Notes: generated from the sequence alone by a model not told the origin. Positions 43,724-52,476 are shown, counted from the stretch's first letter. The stretch: DNA of 64,000 nucleotides from Desulfocicer vacuolatum DSM 3385 (GCF_900176365.1 NZ_FWXY01000007.1:62001-126000), one strand, 5' to 3'. A program made the numbers and translations.

Positions 43724-44137
43724 TTATTTTTTTATGGGTGTGGGACCGAGTTTATGGATTTTTTCGGTCATTTCATGGGCAATCTCTGCAAATCGTCCCC
43801 CTTGGGCCGAGGAGAGATTATACATTTCCACCCGATCTGGATTCATGCCGATTTCTTCAAGTATTTTTTTTACATAGATTACTTTTTTTTTGGTTTTTAT
43901 ATTCCCGGTGAGAAAGTGACACTCTCCTTCCAGACATCCTGCCACATAGACACCGTCTGCACCGTCTTCAATGGCTTTGAGCAGATGGAGAATATCCACC
44001 CTGCCGGTGCACGGCACCTGCAGCACCTTTACTTCACTGGGATAGTTTAATCTCATGGAACCTGCCAGGTCCCCGGCTGCATAGGCTCAGTATTGACAGC
44101 AAAACGCAATGATGCGGGGTTCAAAGGAATCTGTCAT
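43724..44137 (-). CDS. mvhD: MvhD-family selenoprotein (in-frame UGA, Sec17)
   Basis: 137 residues when UGA at 44087-44089 is read as selenocysteine. MvhD carries a 2Fe-2S cluster and passes electrons into HdrA. From the ATG at 44137 (behind AAGGAGGAG) the frame reads MTDSFEPRIIAFCCQY, then UGA, then AYAAGDLAGSM and continues without a break. MvhD proteins normally have CCxxC here (as in CCNWCSY), so UGA replaces the third cysteine. A hairpin with a G-starting loop follows 13 bases after the UGA (see SECIS entry). Automatic gene finders would start at the internal ATG at 44056 and lose the cluster-binding end. Confidence 0.88.
44057..44086 (-). promoter_or_regulatory. Candidate bacterial SECIS element in mvhD
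   Basis: On the minus strand, beginning 13 bases after the UGA, GGGACCT pairs with AGGTTCC (one G-T) around a GGC loop. A stem of 7 pairs with the loop about 20 bases from UGA and G in the first loop positions fits the loose bacterial SECIS rule. Confidence 0.6.
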
Positions 44138-44148
44138 GGCGCTCCTCC

Positions 44149-47100
44149 TTATGCCACATTGAACAGGGCATGGGTTTTGGCAAGTATCTGCCGATCGGTG
44201 AAATGGTTCAGGGTGATGGCCTTGGCCGGACATTCTGACACACATAGTCCACAGCCGTGGCACTCTCCGGGATCAATGACAGCATACCCCTCTTCATGGA
44301 TGTAGGGGATTTCATAGGGACAGGTTCTCACACAGGTGAGACACACAGCACATTGATCCTGCTCCACCGTTGCCACAATGCCCCCCACCATGATGTCATC
44401 CCGGGAGATGATGCGCATGGCCCTTGCCGCCGCAGCCAGTGCCTGGGCAATGGTCTCTTCAACGGGTTTGGGAAAGTGGGCCAGACCTGCCACAAATAGA
44501 CCATCCGAGGCAAAATCAACCGGCCTTAGTTTTGCATGGGCCTCCACCAGAAAGCCCTCTTCATTTACCGGAATTTTACAGGTTCCAAAGAGCTGTTTAT
44601 TTTCATGGGGAACAATGCCCGATGCCAGCACCAGAAAATCAGGACGGATGGTGACGGGCATTTTGAGCACATGGTCTTCCACAATTAACTTCAAGCTATT
44701 GGTATCATCAATTTTAACCATGGGCTTTTTTTCAAGGTCATACCGGATGAAAACGATGCCCATTTCCCGGGCTTTTTGATAGAGATCCTCTCGGAATCCA
44801 TAGGCCCTGATATCCCGGTAGAGAATATACACCCGGGCCTGGGGAGACAGGGTTTTCACCTCCATGGCACTTTTCAGGCTGTGGGTGCAGCATACCTTGC
44901 TGCAATAGGGGTTTTCATTGTTCCGGGAGCCCACACACTGGATGAACACCACGGATCGGCTTTTTTGAATGCGGGGTGTTTCGTTTTCAAGGACCTTGTC
45001 CATTTCAAGGTGGGTGAGAACATGGGGATGTTCACCATGGCAGTACTCCTTGGGCCGGTATTCCTTTCCGCCGGTGGCAATGACGGTGGCCCCATGTTCC
45101 ACGGCTTCCCCAGAGGAGAGGGTGGTGATAAAATTACCCAGACTGCCCGTGGTTGATTTCACCTGGGTGTTTAAGAAAACTTTGATGTGCTCATGGCTTT
45201 CAACCTGGGTGATCCTTTCTTTAAGGTAGGGTTGAATGGGCTCTCCCTGCCAGGTGGATCTTAGCTCCCGGGCCACACCGCCCAGGCAATCCTCCCTTTC
45301 CACCAGCCATACCTGGAACCCCTGCCGGGCCACGGACAGGGCAGCCTCCATACCTGCAATACCGCCTCCCACCACCAACAGCGCTTTTTTAATGGAAAGT
45401 TTCACCTGATGCAGGGGTTCCACATGGGCCGCCTTGGCCACGGCCATGCGCACCAGATCCTTGGCTTTCTGGGTGGCTTTTTCCGGTTGGTTCATGTGGA
45501 CCCAGGTGTTCTGGTCCCTTATGTTGGCCATTTCAAAGAGGTATTTGTTCAGGCCTGCGTCCCTTATGGTTTCCTGGAACAGGGCTTCATGGGTACGGGG
45601 GGAGCACGAGGCCACCACCACCCGGTTGATCTCCTTTTCCAGGATGATCTCTTTAATCTGTTCCTGGGTATCCTGGGAACAGGTGAACAGATTCTCCTCC
45701 ACATGCACCACATAGGGCAGGGTGACGGCATAGTCCCGCACCGCAGGTACATCAGCAATGCCGCCGATGTTAATGCCGCAGTTGCACACAAATACACCAA
45801 TGCGCGGAGCCATGCCGGAAAAGTCTCGTTCCGGCGGCAGTTCCCGGGTCCGGGTGAGGCGCCAGCGCTCCTGGGCCAGCAGGGTGGCGGCCATGGTGGC
45901 TGCTGCCGAGGCTTCCATGACAGACATGGGAATATCCTTGGGTTCCTGGAATGCGCCGCACACAAAAATTCCTTCCCGGGTGGTGTTCACAGGGGTCAGG
46001 TCCCGTGTGGATGCAAATTGATGACGGTTGAGGTCAATGTCCATTACCCTTGCCAGTTCCCGGGCGTTGCTGCAAGGGGCAAGGCCCACGGAAAGCACCA
46101 CCATGTCAAAAATCTCCTGGGCTGTGGAGCCCGATTCTGTGGCATAATCAATGCGCAGTCTTTGATCTTTCATGGGAAAAATGGAGTGGATTCTGGAGCG
46201 AATAAAACGCACACCGTTTTCGTCTTCGGCCCGGATATTGTATTTGTCAAACTCCTTGCCATGGGTTCGCATGTCCATGAAGAAAATGGCGGTGTCCAGG
46301 GGGTGCTCACTGTGCTCCTTGGCAATCACCGCCTGTTTGTTGGCATACATGCAGCACACACCGGAGCAGTAACTGTGATCCCCCTGGTTGATGTCCCGGG
46401 AGCCCACGCACTGGAGCCAGGCAATTTTTCTGGGTTCTGTCTCATCCGAGGGGCATATTAGATGGCCTTCATGGGGGCCGGAGGCAGACAAAAGACGTTC
46501 AAACTCAATGCTGGTGACAATGTTGGGACAGGTGCCGTACCCATAGGTTTGATAAGGTGATGGATCAAAGGGGGTAAAACCCGGAGATAAAATCACGGCC
46601 CCCACCTGGATCTTCTGGACCACCGGGGTCATGGTGTGATCCACAGCTCCGGCAAGGCAGGCATCCACGCAGGCCATGCATTCCGAGCAATAGCCGCAGT
46701 TGAGACAGCGTTCGGCCTCCTTTTGCCCTTGTGTTTCCTCAAACCCCAGTTCCACTTCCTCAAAGTTGCCCCGGCGCTGTGCCAGGGGCAATTCCTGGAT
46801 TTTGTGACGACGGGTTGGTGGAATCTCCTTGGAAAGCGGGGTATAGTCGCTTGCTTCTTCCATCTGATCATGGGCTGGGGTGGCCATGCTTCTACCGGCT
46901 TTCATATCTTTTCCTGCAAGGTATCTTGCAATGGATTCTGCTGTTTCCATGCCTGCGGCAATGGCAGAAATGGCCACACCGGGACCGGTTTGCACATCTC
47001 CTGCGGCAAAGACACCCTTTTGTCGTGTTTCAAAGGTGATCCCGTCCACCTCGGTGGTGCCCCACCGGGTGAGGGATATTTTTTCATTGGGGGAGATGGC

Positions 47101-48585
47101 CGACGTATCCGGTGTCTGGCCAATGGCCAGGATTAATTGATCAATGGAAATGTCATGATCACTACCCGGGATGGGAACGGGACGTCGTCGTCCGGATTTA
47201 TCGGGTTCTCCAAGTTCCATATCAATGCATTTCAGTCCGGTGAGGACCTCATTGTGGCTTAACACTTCCCGGGGAGCACACAGATAAACGATTTCAACCC
47301 CTTCGGCTTGGGCAGCAGCTATCTCCTCTTCCCAGGCGGGCATCTCCTCCCGGGTTCTCCGGTAAAGGATGGTGGTCTTTTCTGCCCCCAGTCTCACTGC
47401 ACTTCTTGCCACGTCAATGGCCACATTACCGCCGCCGATGATGGCCACATTTTTGCCCACACGGGTGGTGCCGGTTAAATTCAATTCCCTTAAAAAATCA
47501 ACCCCCTGGCGCACATTATCAAGATTTTCACCGGGGATGCCAAGTTCAATGCCCTTGTGGGCACCCAGGCCCAGAAAAATAGCATCAAATCCCTCTGCCA
47601 GAAGGGAATCAACGGTGAGATTCTTTCCCAGGGGTGTGTTGAGCTTTATCTCAACCCCCAGCCGGGTGATCACCTCAATGTCTTTATCCAGGACATCCGG
47701 TGGCAGGCGATGGTCAGGAATCCCCACCCGGAGCATGCCGCCCGGTTTGGAAAGGGCCTCAAATATGGTGGCTTTTATACCCTTTCTGGCCAGGTGATAG
47801 GCACAGGAGAGACCGGCAGGGCCGGACCCGATGACAGCCACTTTTTTGCCTGTGTCCGGGGCACATTTAATGTCAATGTCCCTGGCATCATATTGATCTG
47901 CGGCCAGTCGCTTCAGGTCCCGGATGGCAATGGGCTCATCCACCTCGCACCGGCGGCAGGCATCTTCGCATTCATGGGGGCAGATCCGTCCCAGAACCCC
48001 GGGCAGGGGCAGCTGTTCCATTATGATTTCAAGGGCTTTTTTGTAATTACCCTGTTTTACCATTTGAACATAGCCCTGGACATTGAGGCCGGCAGGGCAG
48101 GTGAGGGTGCAGGGTGCCCGGTCCCCCTTGTCAATGGCAAATGCACTGGGCATGGCCTGGGGATAGAGTTTAAATGCAGCCCTTTTGGATGACAGACCTT
48201 CATCAAAGGCATTGGGCAGATCCACCGGACATACGGTGTGACACTCGCCACAGGCGGTGCATTTTTCCAAATCAACGAACCGGGGAGCCTTTGTGAGGGT
48301 CACTGTGAAATCTCCGGCACTGCCGTTAACGGCATTCACCGTGGTCATGGGCATCAATTCAATGTTGAGATGACGTCCTGCCTCCACAAGTTTCGGAGAG
48401 ATGATACACATGGAGCAGTCATTGGTGGGAAAGGTTTTATCCAGTTGCGCCATTACGCCGCCAATGGCGGTGTCCTTTTCCACAAGATAGACAAGATAGC
48501 CTGCATCGGCAAGGTCCAGGGAGGCTTGAATCCCTGCAATGCCGGCGCCGACAACCATTACGGAGCCTGTTGTGTTTCCGGTCAT
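44149..48585 (-). CDS. hdrA: Giant HdrA with inserted NADPH-oxidoreductase-like module
   Basis: 1478 residues, more than twice archaeal HdrA. From the N-terminus: FAD site VVGAGIAGIQASLDLADAG with the HdrA-typical DCSMCIISPKL; a 4Fe-4S site CTACGECHTVCP; an inserted GltD/NfnB-like module (about 150-580) with CPHECEDACRR, a second FAD site VIGSGPAGLSCAYHLA, and NAD(P)-site IIGGGNVAIDVARSA; CGYCSECMACVDAC; HdrA continuation with VCNCG; a third FAD site VVGGGIAGMEAALS; and C-terminal ferredoxin motifs CAVCLTCVRTCP and CHGCGLCVSECP. It would act as the flavin hub of the complex, with NAD(P)H access. Start overlaps the upstream stop (TAATG). Confidence 0.93.
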   Translation of the reverse strand: MTGNTTGSVMVVGAGIAGIQASLDLADAGYLVYLVEKDTAIGGVMAQLDKTFPTNDCSMCIISPKLVEAGRHLNIELMPMTTVNAVNGSAGDFTVTLTKAPRFVDLEKCTACGECHTVCPVDLPNAFDEGLSSKRAAFKLYPQAMPSAFAIDKGDRAPCTLTCPAGLNVQGYVQMVKQGNYKKALEIIMEQLPLPGVLGRICPHECEDACRRCEVDEPIAIRDLKRLAADQYDARDIDIKCAPDTGKKVAVIGSGPAGLSCAYHLARKGIKATIFEALSKPGGMLRVGIPDHRLPPDVLDKDIEVITRLGVEIKLNTPLGKNLTVDSLLAEGFDAIFLGLGAHKGIELGIPGENLDNVRQGVDFLRELNLTGTTRVGKNVAIIGGGNVAIDVARSAVRLGAEKTTILYRRTREEMPAWEEEIAAAQAEGVEIVYLCAPREVLSHNEVLTGLKCIDMELGEPDKSGRRRPVPIPGSDHDISIDQLILAIGQTPDTSAISPNEKISLTRWGTTEVDGITFETRQKGVFAAGDVQTGPGVAISAIAAGMETAESIARYLAGKDMKAGRSMATPAHDQMEEASDYTPLSKEIPPTRRHKIQELPLAQRRGNFEEVELGFEETQGQKEAERCLNCGYCSECMACVDACLAGAVDHTMTPVVQKIQVGAVILSPGFTPFDPSPYQTYGYGTCPNIVTSIEFERLLSASGPHEGHLICPSDETEPRKIAWLQCVGSRDINQGDHSYCSGVCCMYANKQAVIAKEHSEHPLDTAIFFMDMRTHGKEFDKYNIRAEDENGVRFIRSRIHSIFPMKDQRLRIDYATESGSTAQEIFDMVVLSVGLAPCSNARELARVMDIDLNRHQFASTRDLTPVNTTREGIFVCGAFQEPKDIPMSVMEASAAATMAATLLAQERWRLTRTRELPPERDFSGMAPRIGVFVCNCGINIGGIADVPAVRDYAVTLPYVVHVEENLFTCSQDTQEQIKEIILEKEINRVVVASCSPRTHEALFQETIRDAGLNKYLFEMANIRDQNTWVHMNQPEKATQKAKDLVRMAVAKAAHVEPLHQVKLSIKKALLVVGGGIAGMEAALSVARQGFQVWLVEREDCLGGVARELRSTWQGEPIQPYLKERITQVESHEHIKVFLNTQVKSTTGSLGNFITTLSSGEAVEHGATVIATGGKEYRPKEYCHGEHPHVLTHLEMDKVLENETPRIQKSRSVVFIQCVGSRNNENPYCSKVCCTHSLKSAMEVKTLSPQARVYILYRDIRAYGFREDLYQKAREMGIVFIRYDLEKKPMVKIDDTNSLKLIVEDHVLKMPVTIRPDFLVLASGIVPHENKQLFGTCKIPVNEEGFLVEAHAKLRPVDFASDGLFVAGLAHFPKPVEETIAQALAAAARAMRIISRDDIMVGGIVATVEQDQCAVCLTCVRTCPYEIPYIHEEGYAVIDPGECHGCGLCVSECPAKAITLNHFTDRQILAKTHALFNVA

Positions 48586-49886
48586 TATGCGTCCTCCTTT
48601 TCAAGGCCATGGTCTGCCAGGTCCGGGCCAAGATAGGTGCGTTCATTTTCACCCAGAATACCCATGGCAAGACAGATGATGGTCCAGAGGTGGACCGTAT
48701 GGTAAGAACCGCCGTAGTGGTGGCACATGTCTTCAATCTGAGCATGGCAGTTGTGGCAGGGGGTGATGACATAATCTGCCCCGGTTTCAATGATTTGATC
48801 AAATTTTATTTTTCCATAGGCCCGTCGCTGTTCTGTGTGACCTGCCTGGAGGGCACCGCCGCCACCGCCGCAGCAAAAATTGTTGGATCGGTTGGGAACC
48901 ATGTCTATGAAATTTTCTTCACCCACCACTGTTTTAATGACAAATCTTAAGTCATTCACAATGTGATCAGATTCAATTTTTCTGGCGATGTTACAAGGGT
49001 CCTGCACAGTGAATTTTATTTTAAGATCCTTGTTCCAGTCTGAATTGACTTTCAAGGTGCCTTGTTTGATCCAAAGGGCAAACAGTTCAATGATGCTTTT
49101 TAACTCAAAGGTGTGGGGGATGTTGAATTTTCTCAATCCTTCCAGGATTGAATAGTAAGAATGTCCTCATTCCGTGTTGACCACCACTTTGGCCTTGATG
49201 TTATGTTCAATGTGGTGGGCAAACTCCTCCATGATATATCGCCACCCCTCATCATCGGCCAGGAACATGCAGTAATTTTCCCCTCCCCACATCACCGTGG
49301 GATAGGTCCAGTCCACACCGGTGAGGTGAAGCACTTTCCACAAAGGGCTCATCTCATCGGGTTCGGTGACCGGTTCCCGGGAGTTCTGGTTCAGCACCAT
49401 ATGGGCACCGGGACGGTCTGCGGTGATATTGAGGCCTTTAAAATCAGGTTGTTCCTCTTTGATTTCTTCTGCCACATCTTCAATGGTAAATACAAAATCT
49501 TCCTTGGGAACGCCCATGGCATTACCCGATCTGATGTGCTGGTCACAGGAGCCCCGGATGCCTTTGGGTCTTTTTTCCCGGGGCCAGGCTGCCCTGACAT
49601 TGAAAATAAATTTGGGAATATTAATTTTCATGGGGCAGGCCGTTACACAGCGGCCGCACATGGTACACACCCAGGCCCAGGGATTTTTAACAATCTCTTC
49701 ATCCATGCCTAAGAGGAGCATGCGTAAAAATTTTCTGGGGTCCATGTCATATTGTCCGCTGGCCGGACACCCGCCGGTGCAGGCCCCACAGGTGAGACAC
49801 AGATCAAGATTTGCATCGGGCACACGGCTTGCCACCTGGTTTTTCAGTTCACAGGTGAGCTCATCAAGCGCAATTGAATCAGTCAT
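48585..49886 (-). CDS. HdrC/HdrD-like Fe-S selenoprotein (in-frame UGA, Sec240)
   Basis: 433 residues if UGA at 49167-49169 is selenocysteine. The N-terminal half has two 4Fe-4S motifs of HdrC type: CLTCGACTGGCP and CTMCGRCVTACP. The second half is a CCG-domain protein like HdrB/HdrD/DsrK, with VQDPCNIARK, FCCGGGGG and ITPCHNC. The frame VVVNTE-UGA-GHSYYSILEGL aligns with the ECGH motif of DsrK/HdrD proteins, so UGA replaces that cysteine. A hairpin follows the UGA. GGAGGG precedes the ATG. Without recoding it would be mistaken for two broken genes. It probably takes the HdrBC place in the complex. Confidence 0.88.
49133..49151 (-). promoter_or_regulatory. Candidate bacterial SECIS element in the HdrD-like gene
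   Basis: On the minus strand, TCAATCC pairs with GGATTGA around loop TGGAA. The loop begins 22 bases after the UGA and has G at its second position, fitting bacterial SECIS rules. Confidence 0.65.
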
Positions 49887-49984
49887 TTTTTATTATCCCT
49901 CCTTAAAAATCAGGATATTTAAAGTGCTTGCGGCAATGATTTCTCTATTTTCCACCTTGCTTTTAATGAAAAAGCCGGTAGCAT

Positions 49985-50016
49985 GTACTGGGTACTGGGT
50001 ACTGGGTACTGGGTAC
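49985..50016. repeat. Seven-base tandem repeat (GTACTGG)n
   Basis: About 4.6 perfect head-to-tail units of GTACTGG in the 161-base gap between two genes of the metF-hdr operon. Tandem units of this kind can change copy number. Confidence 0.85.
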
Positions 50017-50047
50017 ATAAAAAATAGAGCGTGCCGTGCACACAGAC

Positions 50048-50926
50048 TTATCGTAATTTAGCGGCATCAAGATATTCGCCAAGCTTTTCTTCTCCGCCAA
50101 TGGTGATGATGTGTACCCCCTGGCACAGATCTTTAAGCCCTTTAATTGTATCGGCAAACAGCTCAATGCTTGCCCGGGTTTTATCCGGGGCCTTTAAAAG
50201 TTTTTGAACGGCCCATTCCGGCACCAGTCCGGATTTGAAATGGCGGTTGAGAAATTTCGCCATGCCCCCGGTGCGAAGGATCATAACCTCGGCGATGACC
50301 GGTACCCCAAAGGTGTTCACCTGTTTAATGAATTTTTCAAATTGATCCAGGTCAAAGATGGGGGTGGTGAGAAAATAGCCTGTTCCCACATTGATCATAT
50401 CTTCCATTTCCTCCATGCCCCGTTTGGGAAGATTTTTCCCCCAGGGGGTTTCCACCCCGGAACCCAGCATAAAATCCACCTTTTTATCCAGGGCATTACC
50501 GTCAATGGTCTGGCCCTGTTTCATGTGGTCCAGTACGGATGAAAGTTTTCCTGAATCCACATGGAAAAACATGGACTCCTGGAGGCTGTCCCCGGAGATA
50601 CGATAATCTTCGGTGAATACCAGAAGATTTTCAACACCTGCTTCGTGGGCCAGGGTGAGATCCCGCTGCAGTTGAAATCGGTTTTTATCCCTTGTGGTGG
50701 TCTGATAAATGGCGTTGAAACGATTTTTACGAAGTAAATCACAGGTTTGAATACTGTCTCCCACCACCCCTTCAAGTTCAACCTCAGACAAAGATACGCC
50801 ATCCACCCGGCCCTTAACCCTGTTCAGACTTTTGATCAGTTCCTGGGGATCATCATCTCCCATGGGGGCCTGTATTTCCGAAGTTACAACAAATTTCTTT
50901 TTTTTCAGTGAATCTTTCAAGTTCAT
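50048..50926 (-). CDS. Divergent MetF-like protein
   Basis: About 292 residues. It keeps the MetF barrel outline: FVVTSEIQAPMGDD, RVDGVSLSEVELEGVVGDS, TTTRDKNRFQLQRDLTLAHEAGVENLLVFTED, and YFLTTPIFDLDQFEKFI with VPVIAEVMILRTGGMAKFLN. It lacks the GD-P/H of the usual flavin region (TEDY here), so substrate or cofactor use may differ. The ATG at 50926 follows AGGAGG; its gene starts 10 bases after the regulator and leads into the Hdr genes, suggesting it is a component or accessory of the same complex. Confidence 0.8.
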   Translation of the reverse strand: MNLKDSLKKKKFVVTSEIQAPMGDDDPQELIKSLNRVKGRVDGVSLSEVELEGVVGDSIQTCDLLRKNRFNAIYQTTTRDKNRFQLQRDLTLAHEAGVENLLVFTEDYRISGDSLQESMFFHVDSGKLSSVLDHMKQGQTIDGNALDKKVDFMLGSGVETPWGKNLPKRGMEEMEDMINVGTGYFLTTPIFDLDQFEKFIKQVNTFGVPVIAEVMILRTGGMAKFLNRHFKSGLVPEWAVQKLLKAPDKTRASIELFADTIKGLKDLCQGVHIITIGGEEKLGEYLDAAKLR

Positions 50927-50936
50927 GATCGGCCTC

Positions 50937-51512
50937 CTATTCTTTAAGTCCAAGCAGCCTTGCCACTTCATTTTTTAACTGGGACAGTGGCAATGGTTTT
51001 GACAGGCACATGTCCGCACCGTTATCCTTCATCTGCTGAAATTTTTCATCGTCAAGATAGGCAGAAAGGACAATGATTTTGATGTGGGCGGTTTCTTCTG
51101 TTGATTTTATTTTTTTACACACCTCATAGCCCTTGATGTCAGGCATCATGATGTCAAGGATGAGCAGGTCCGGTTTAAAATGGTTGACCTGGAGCCCTGC
51201 TTCAAATCCGTCCGAGGCTGAAATGACTTCATAATCATATTCGTCCTCCTCCAGGGACTGGACAATGGATTCCACAATGATCATGTCGTCATCCACCACC
51301 AGGATTTTTTTTCCGGTGCCGTTTTCCCGTTTGTCAGGAATGGGGATGCCCTGGACCTCCATGAATTCTTCAAGGTCTGCTTTTTTGATTCTGCGGTGGC
51401 CCCCCACGGTTTTGTAAGCCTTGATGTGACCGGCCTCCACCCAGTTGATGATGGTTTTTGATGATACATTGCAATGTTTACTTGCGGTAAATACGGTCAT
51501 GGTGTCTTCCAT
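50937..51512 (-). CDS. Response regulator with N-terminal excisionase/MerR-type HTH
   Basis: About 191 residues. Residues 1-55 are an excisionase/MerR-like winged helix (MTVFTASKHCNVSSKTIINWVEAGHIKAYKT, GGHRRI). Residues 70-190 are a receiver with phosphoacceptor in LLILDIMMPD and conserved lysine in LSKPLP. This order, DNA-binding first, is less common than receiver first. AGGAGGG precedes the ATG at 51512. As first gene of the metF-hdr operon, it probably senses a phosphorelay signal and may control the operon. No partner kinase is adjacent. Confidence 0.88.
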   Translation of the reverse strand: MEDTMTVFTASKHCNVSSKTIINWVEAGHIKAYKTVGGHRRIKKADLEEFMEVQGIPIPDKRENGTGKKILVVDDDMIIVESIVQSLEEDEYDYEVISASDGFEAGLQVNHFKPDLLILDIMMPDIKGYEVCKKIKSTEETAHIKIIVLSAYLDDEKFQQMKDNGADMCLSKPLPLSQLKNEVARLLGLKE

Positions 51513-51648
51513 GAATCGACCCTCCTTTTTTATTGATGACATTCGCCTTGGGCTGTGGTGCGAAATATGAGAGGTCTGGGTGGATTAAGTGATCTTTATT
51601 CTGTGTCACTCTCCGGGGAACAGGAAAAAATGAATAAACCCAAGATTT

Positions 51649-51850
51649 TTTATAACTGCCATGGGCAGATCATATTGGGATTTGACCTGTCCACAACGAA
51701 TATAGGCTCGTAGACGCGGAGCCAAATGGTATTATACCGCCGCCCCCCGACGGACAATGGGCCCGGACCGGAACTGTAGACAGCTCAATTGTCCGGTTCC
51801 TATTGCCCGTCGGGGGGCGGCTCTGCTGAGGTTAACTTGGAAGATGCTTT
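51649..51850. repeat. Composite A + B repeat, copy 3 of family B
   Basis: Starts TATAACTGCCATGGGCAGAT, passes through CACAACGAATATAGG and GGTATTATACCGCC, then family B (51739-51830) with GCCCCCCGACGGACAATGG and CATTGCCCGTCGGGG-type arms, ending GCTCTGCTGAGGTTAACTTGG. Confidence 0.75.
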
Positions 51851-51972
51851 TTCATATAACGGTCATGATGCGCTGCATCACAACAAATAATGAAAGTCTA
51901 TTATAAAAATATCCGAATGGTTCTACCGTTCTGTATGTGTCTGAAATTATGATATTTAAAATTACTTTCTTA

Positions 51973-52035
51973 TAAACCGCCACGGGCGGACCTTATTCTG
52001 GCTCGATCCCCCACAATAAAGCTTAAAACTCCCAT
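51973..52035. repeat. Partial repeat family A
   Basis: TATAAACCGCCACGGGCGGA, CCCCCACAATAAAGCTT and AAAACTCCC; second hairpin incomplete. Confidence 0.55.
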
Positions 52036-52065
52036 GATTACAGCATTTTGGGCAGAATTTTATAT

Positions 52066-52236
52066 AACTCAGCTTTCGGGCTTCATTTCAAAGCCGGCAT
52101 TTTTAAATGTACCGATGGGGTCAGGCTTTTGTTATTGATGTTATCGACCAAGGCCTTTGCCAACGAAAAAAGCCTCGATAATGTCAATAACGAAAGCCTG
52201 ACCCCACCACGAAATGCGAACACCGAAAGTTGAGTT
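52066..52236. repeat. Palindromic MITE-like element, family C, copy 2
   Basis: 171 bases with ends AACTCAGCTTTCGG / CCGAAAGTTGAGTT and the same nested GGGGTCAGGC / GCCTGACCCC hairpin as copy 1. It is flanked by TATAT on both sides, which may be a target duplication or an extension of the inverted ends. Confidence 0.8.
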
Positions 52237-52401
52237 ATATAAAATAACATACATGGCTCTAACCTCCAGCTGCGATCAGTCGGGGTGGATAAAACATTAG
52301 CGTGAACGAATTTCCATGGGGGGTGCCGGGTGAGGAGTGTTCTGTGATCAAAAAAATCGCGGATCAAAATAGGCTGGGGAGGATTGTAAAATTAATTATC
52401 T

Positions 52402-52476
52402 ATAGTTATTTTATTTATTGCATTTTTTATTGGTTGTCAATAGTTAATTTGTTTTAAATATAAATAAAATAACTAT
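52402..52476. repeat. AT-rich inverted repeat
   Basis: ATAGTTATTTTATTTA (52402-52417) and TAAATAAAATAACTAT (52461-52476) are perfect 16-base inverted copies separated by 43 bases. Nature unknown. Confidence 0.6.

Noticed and set aside
43724-44137. MvhD as a pseudogene with nonsense mutation
   Set aside because: UGA, not UAG/UAA; it replaces a family cysteine, a hairpin follows at SECIS distance, and the ribosome site and operon spacing fit the upstream start.
45409-46461. 350-codon plus-strand open frame inside hdrA
   Set aside because: Antisense shadow of the HdrA coding sequence; composition is His/Gly-rich nonsense with no start site.
48585-49886. HdrD-like region as two separate genes (48585-49136 and 49167-49886)
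   Set aside because: Same frame, single UGA, no ribosome site for the second part, and the junction falls in the conserved ECGH motif.
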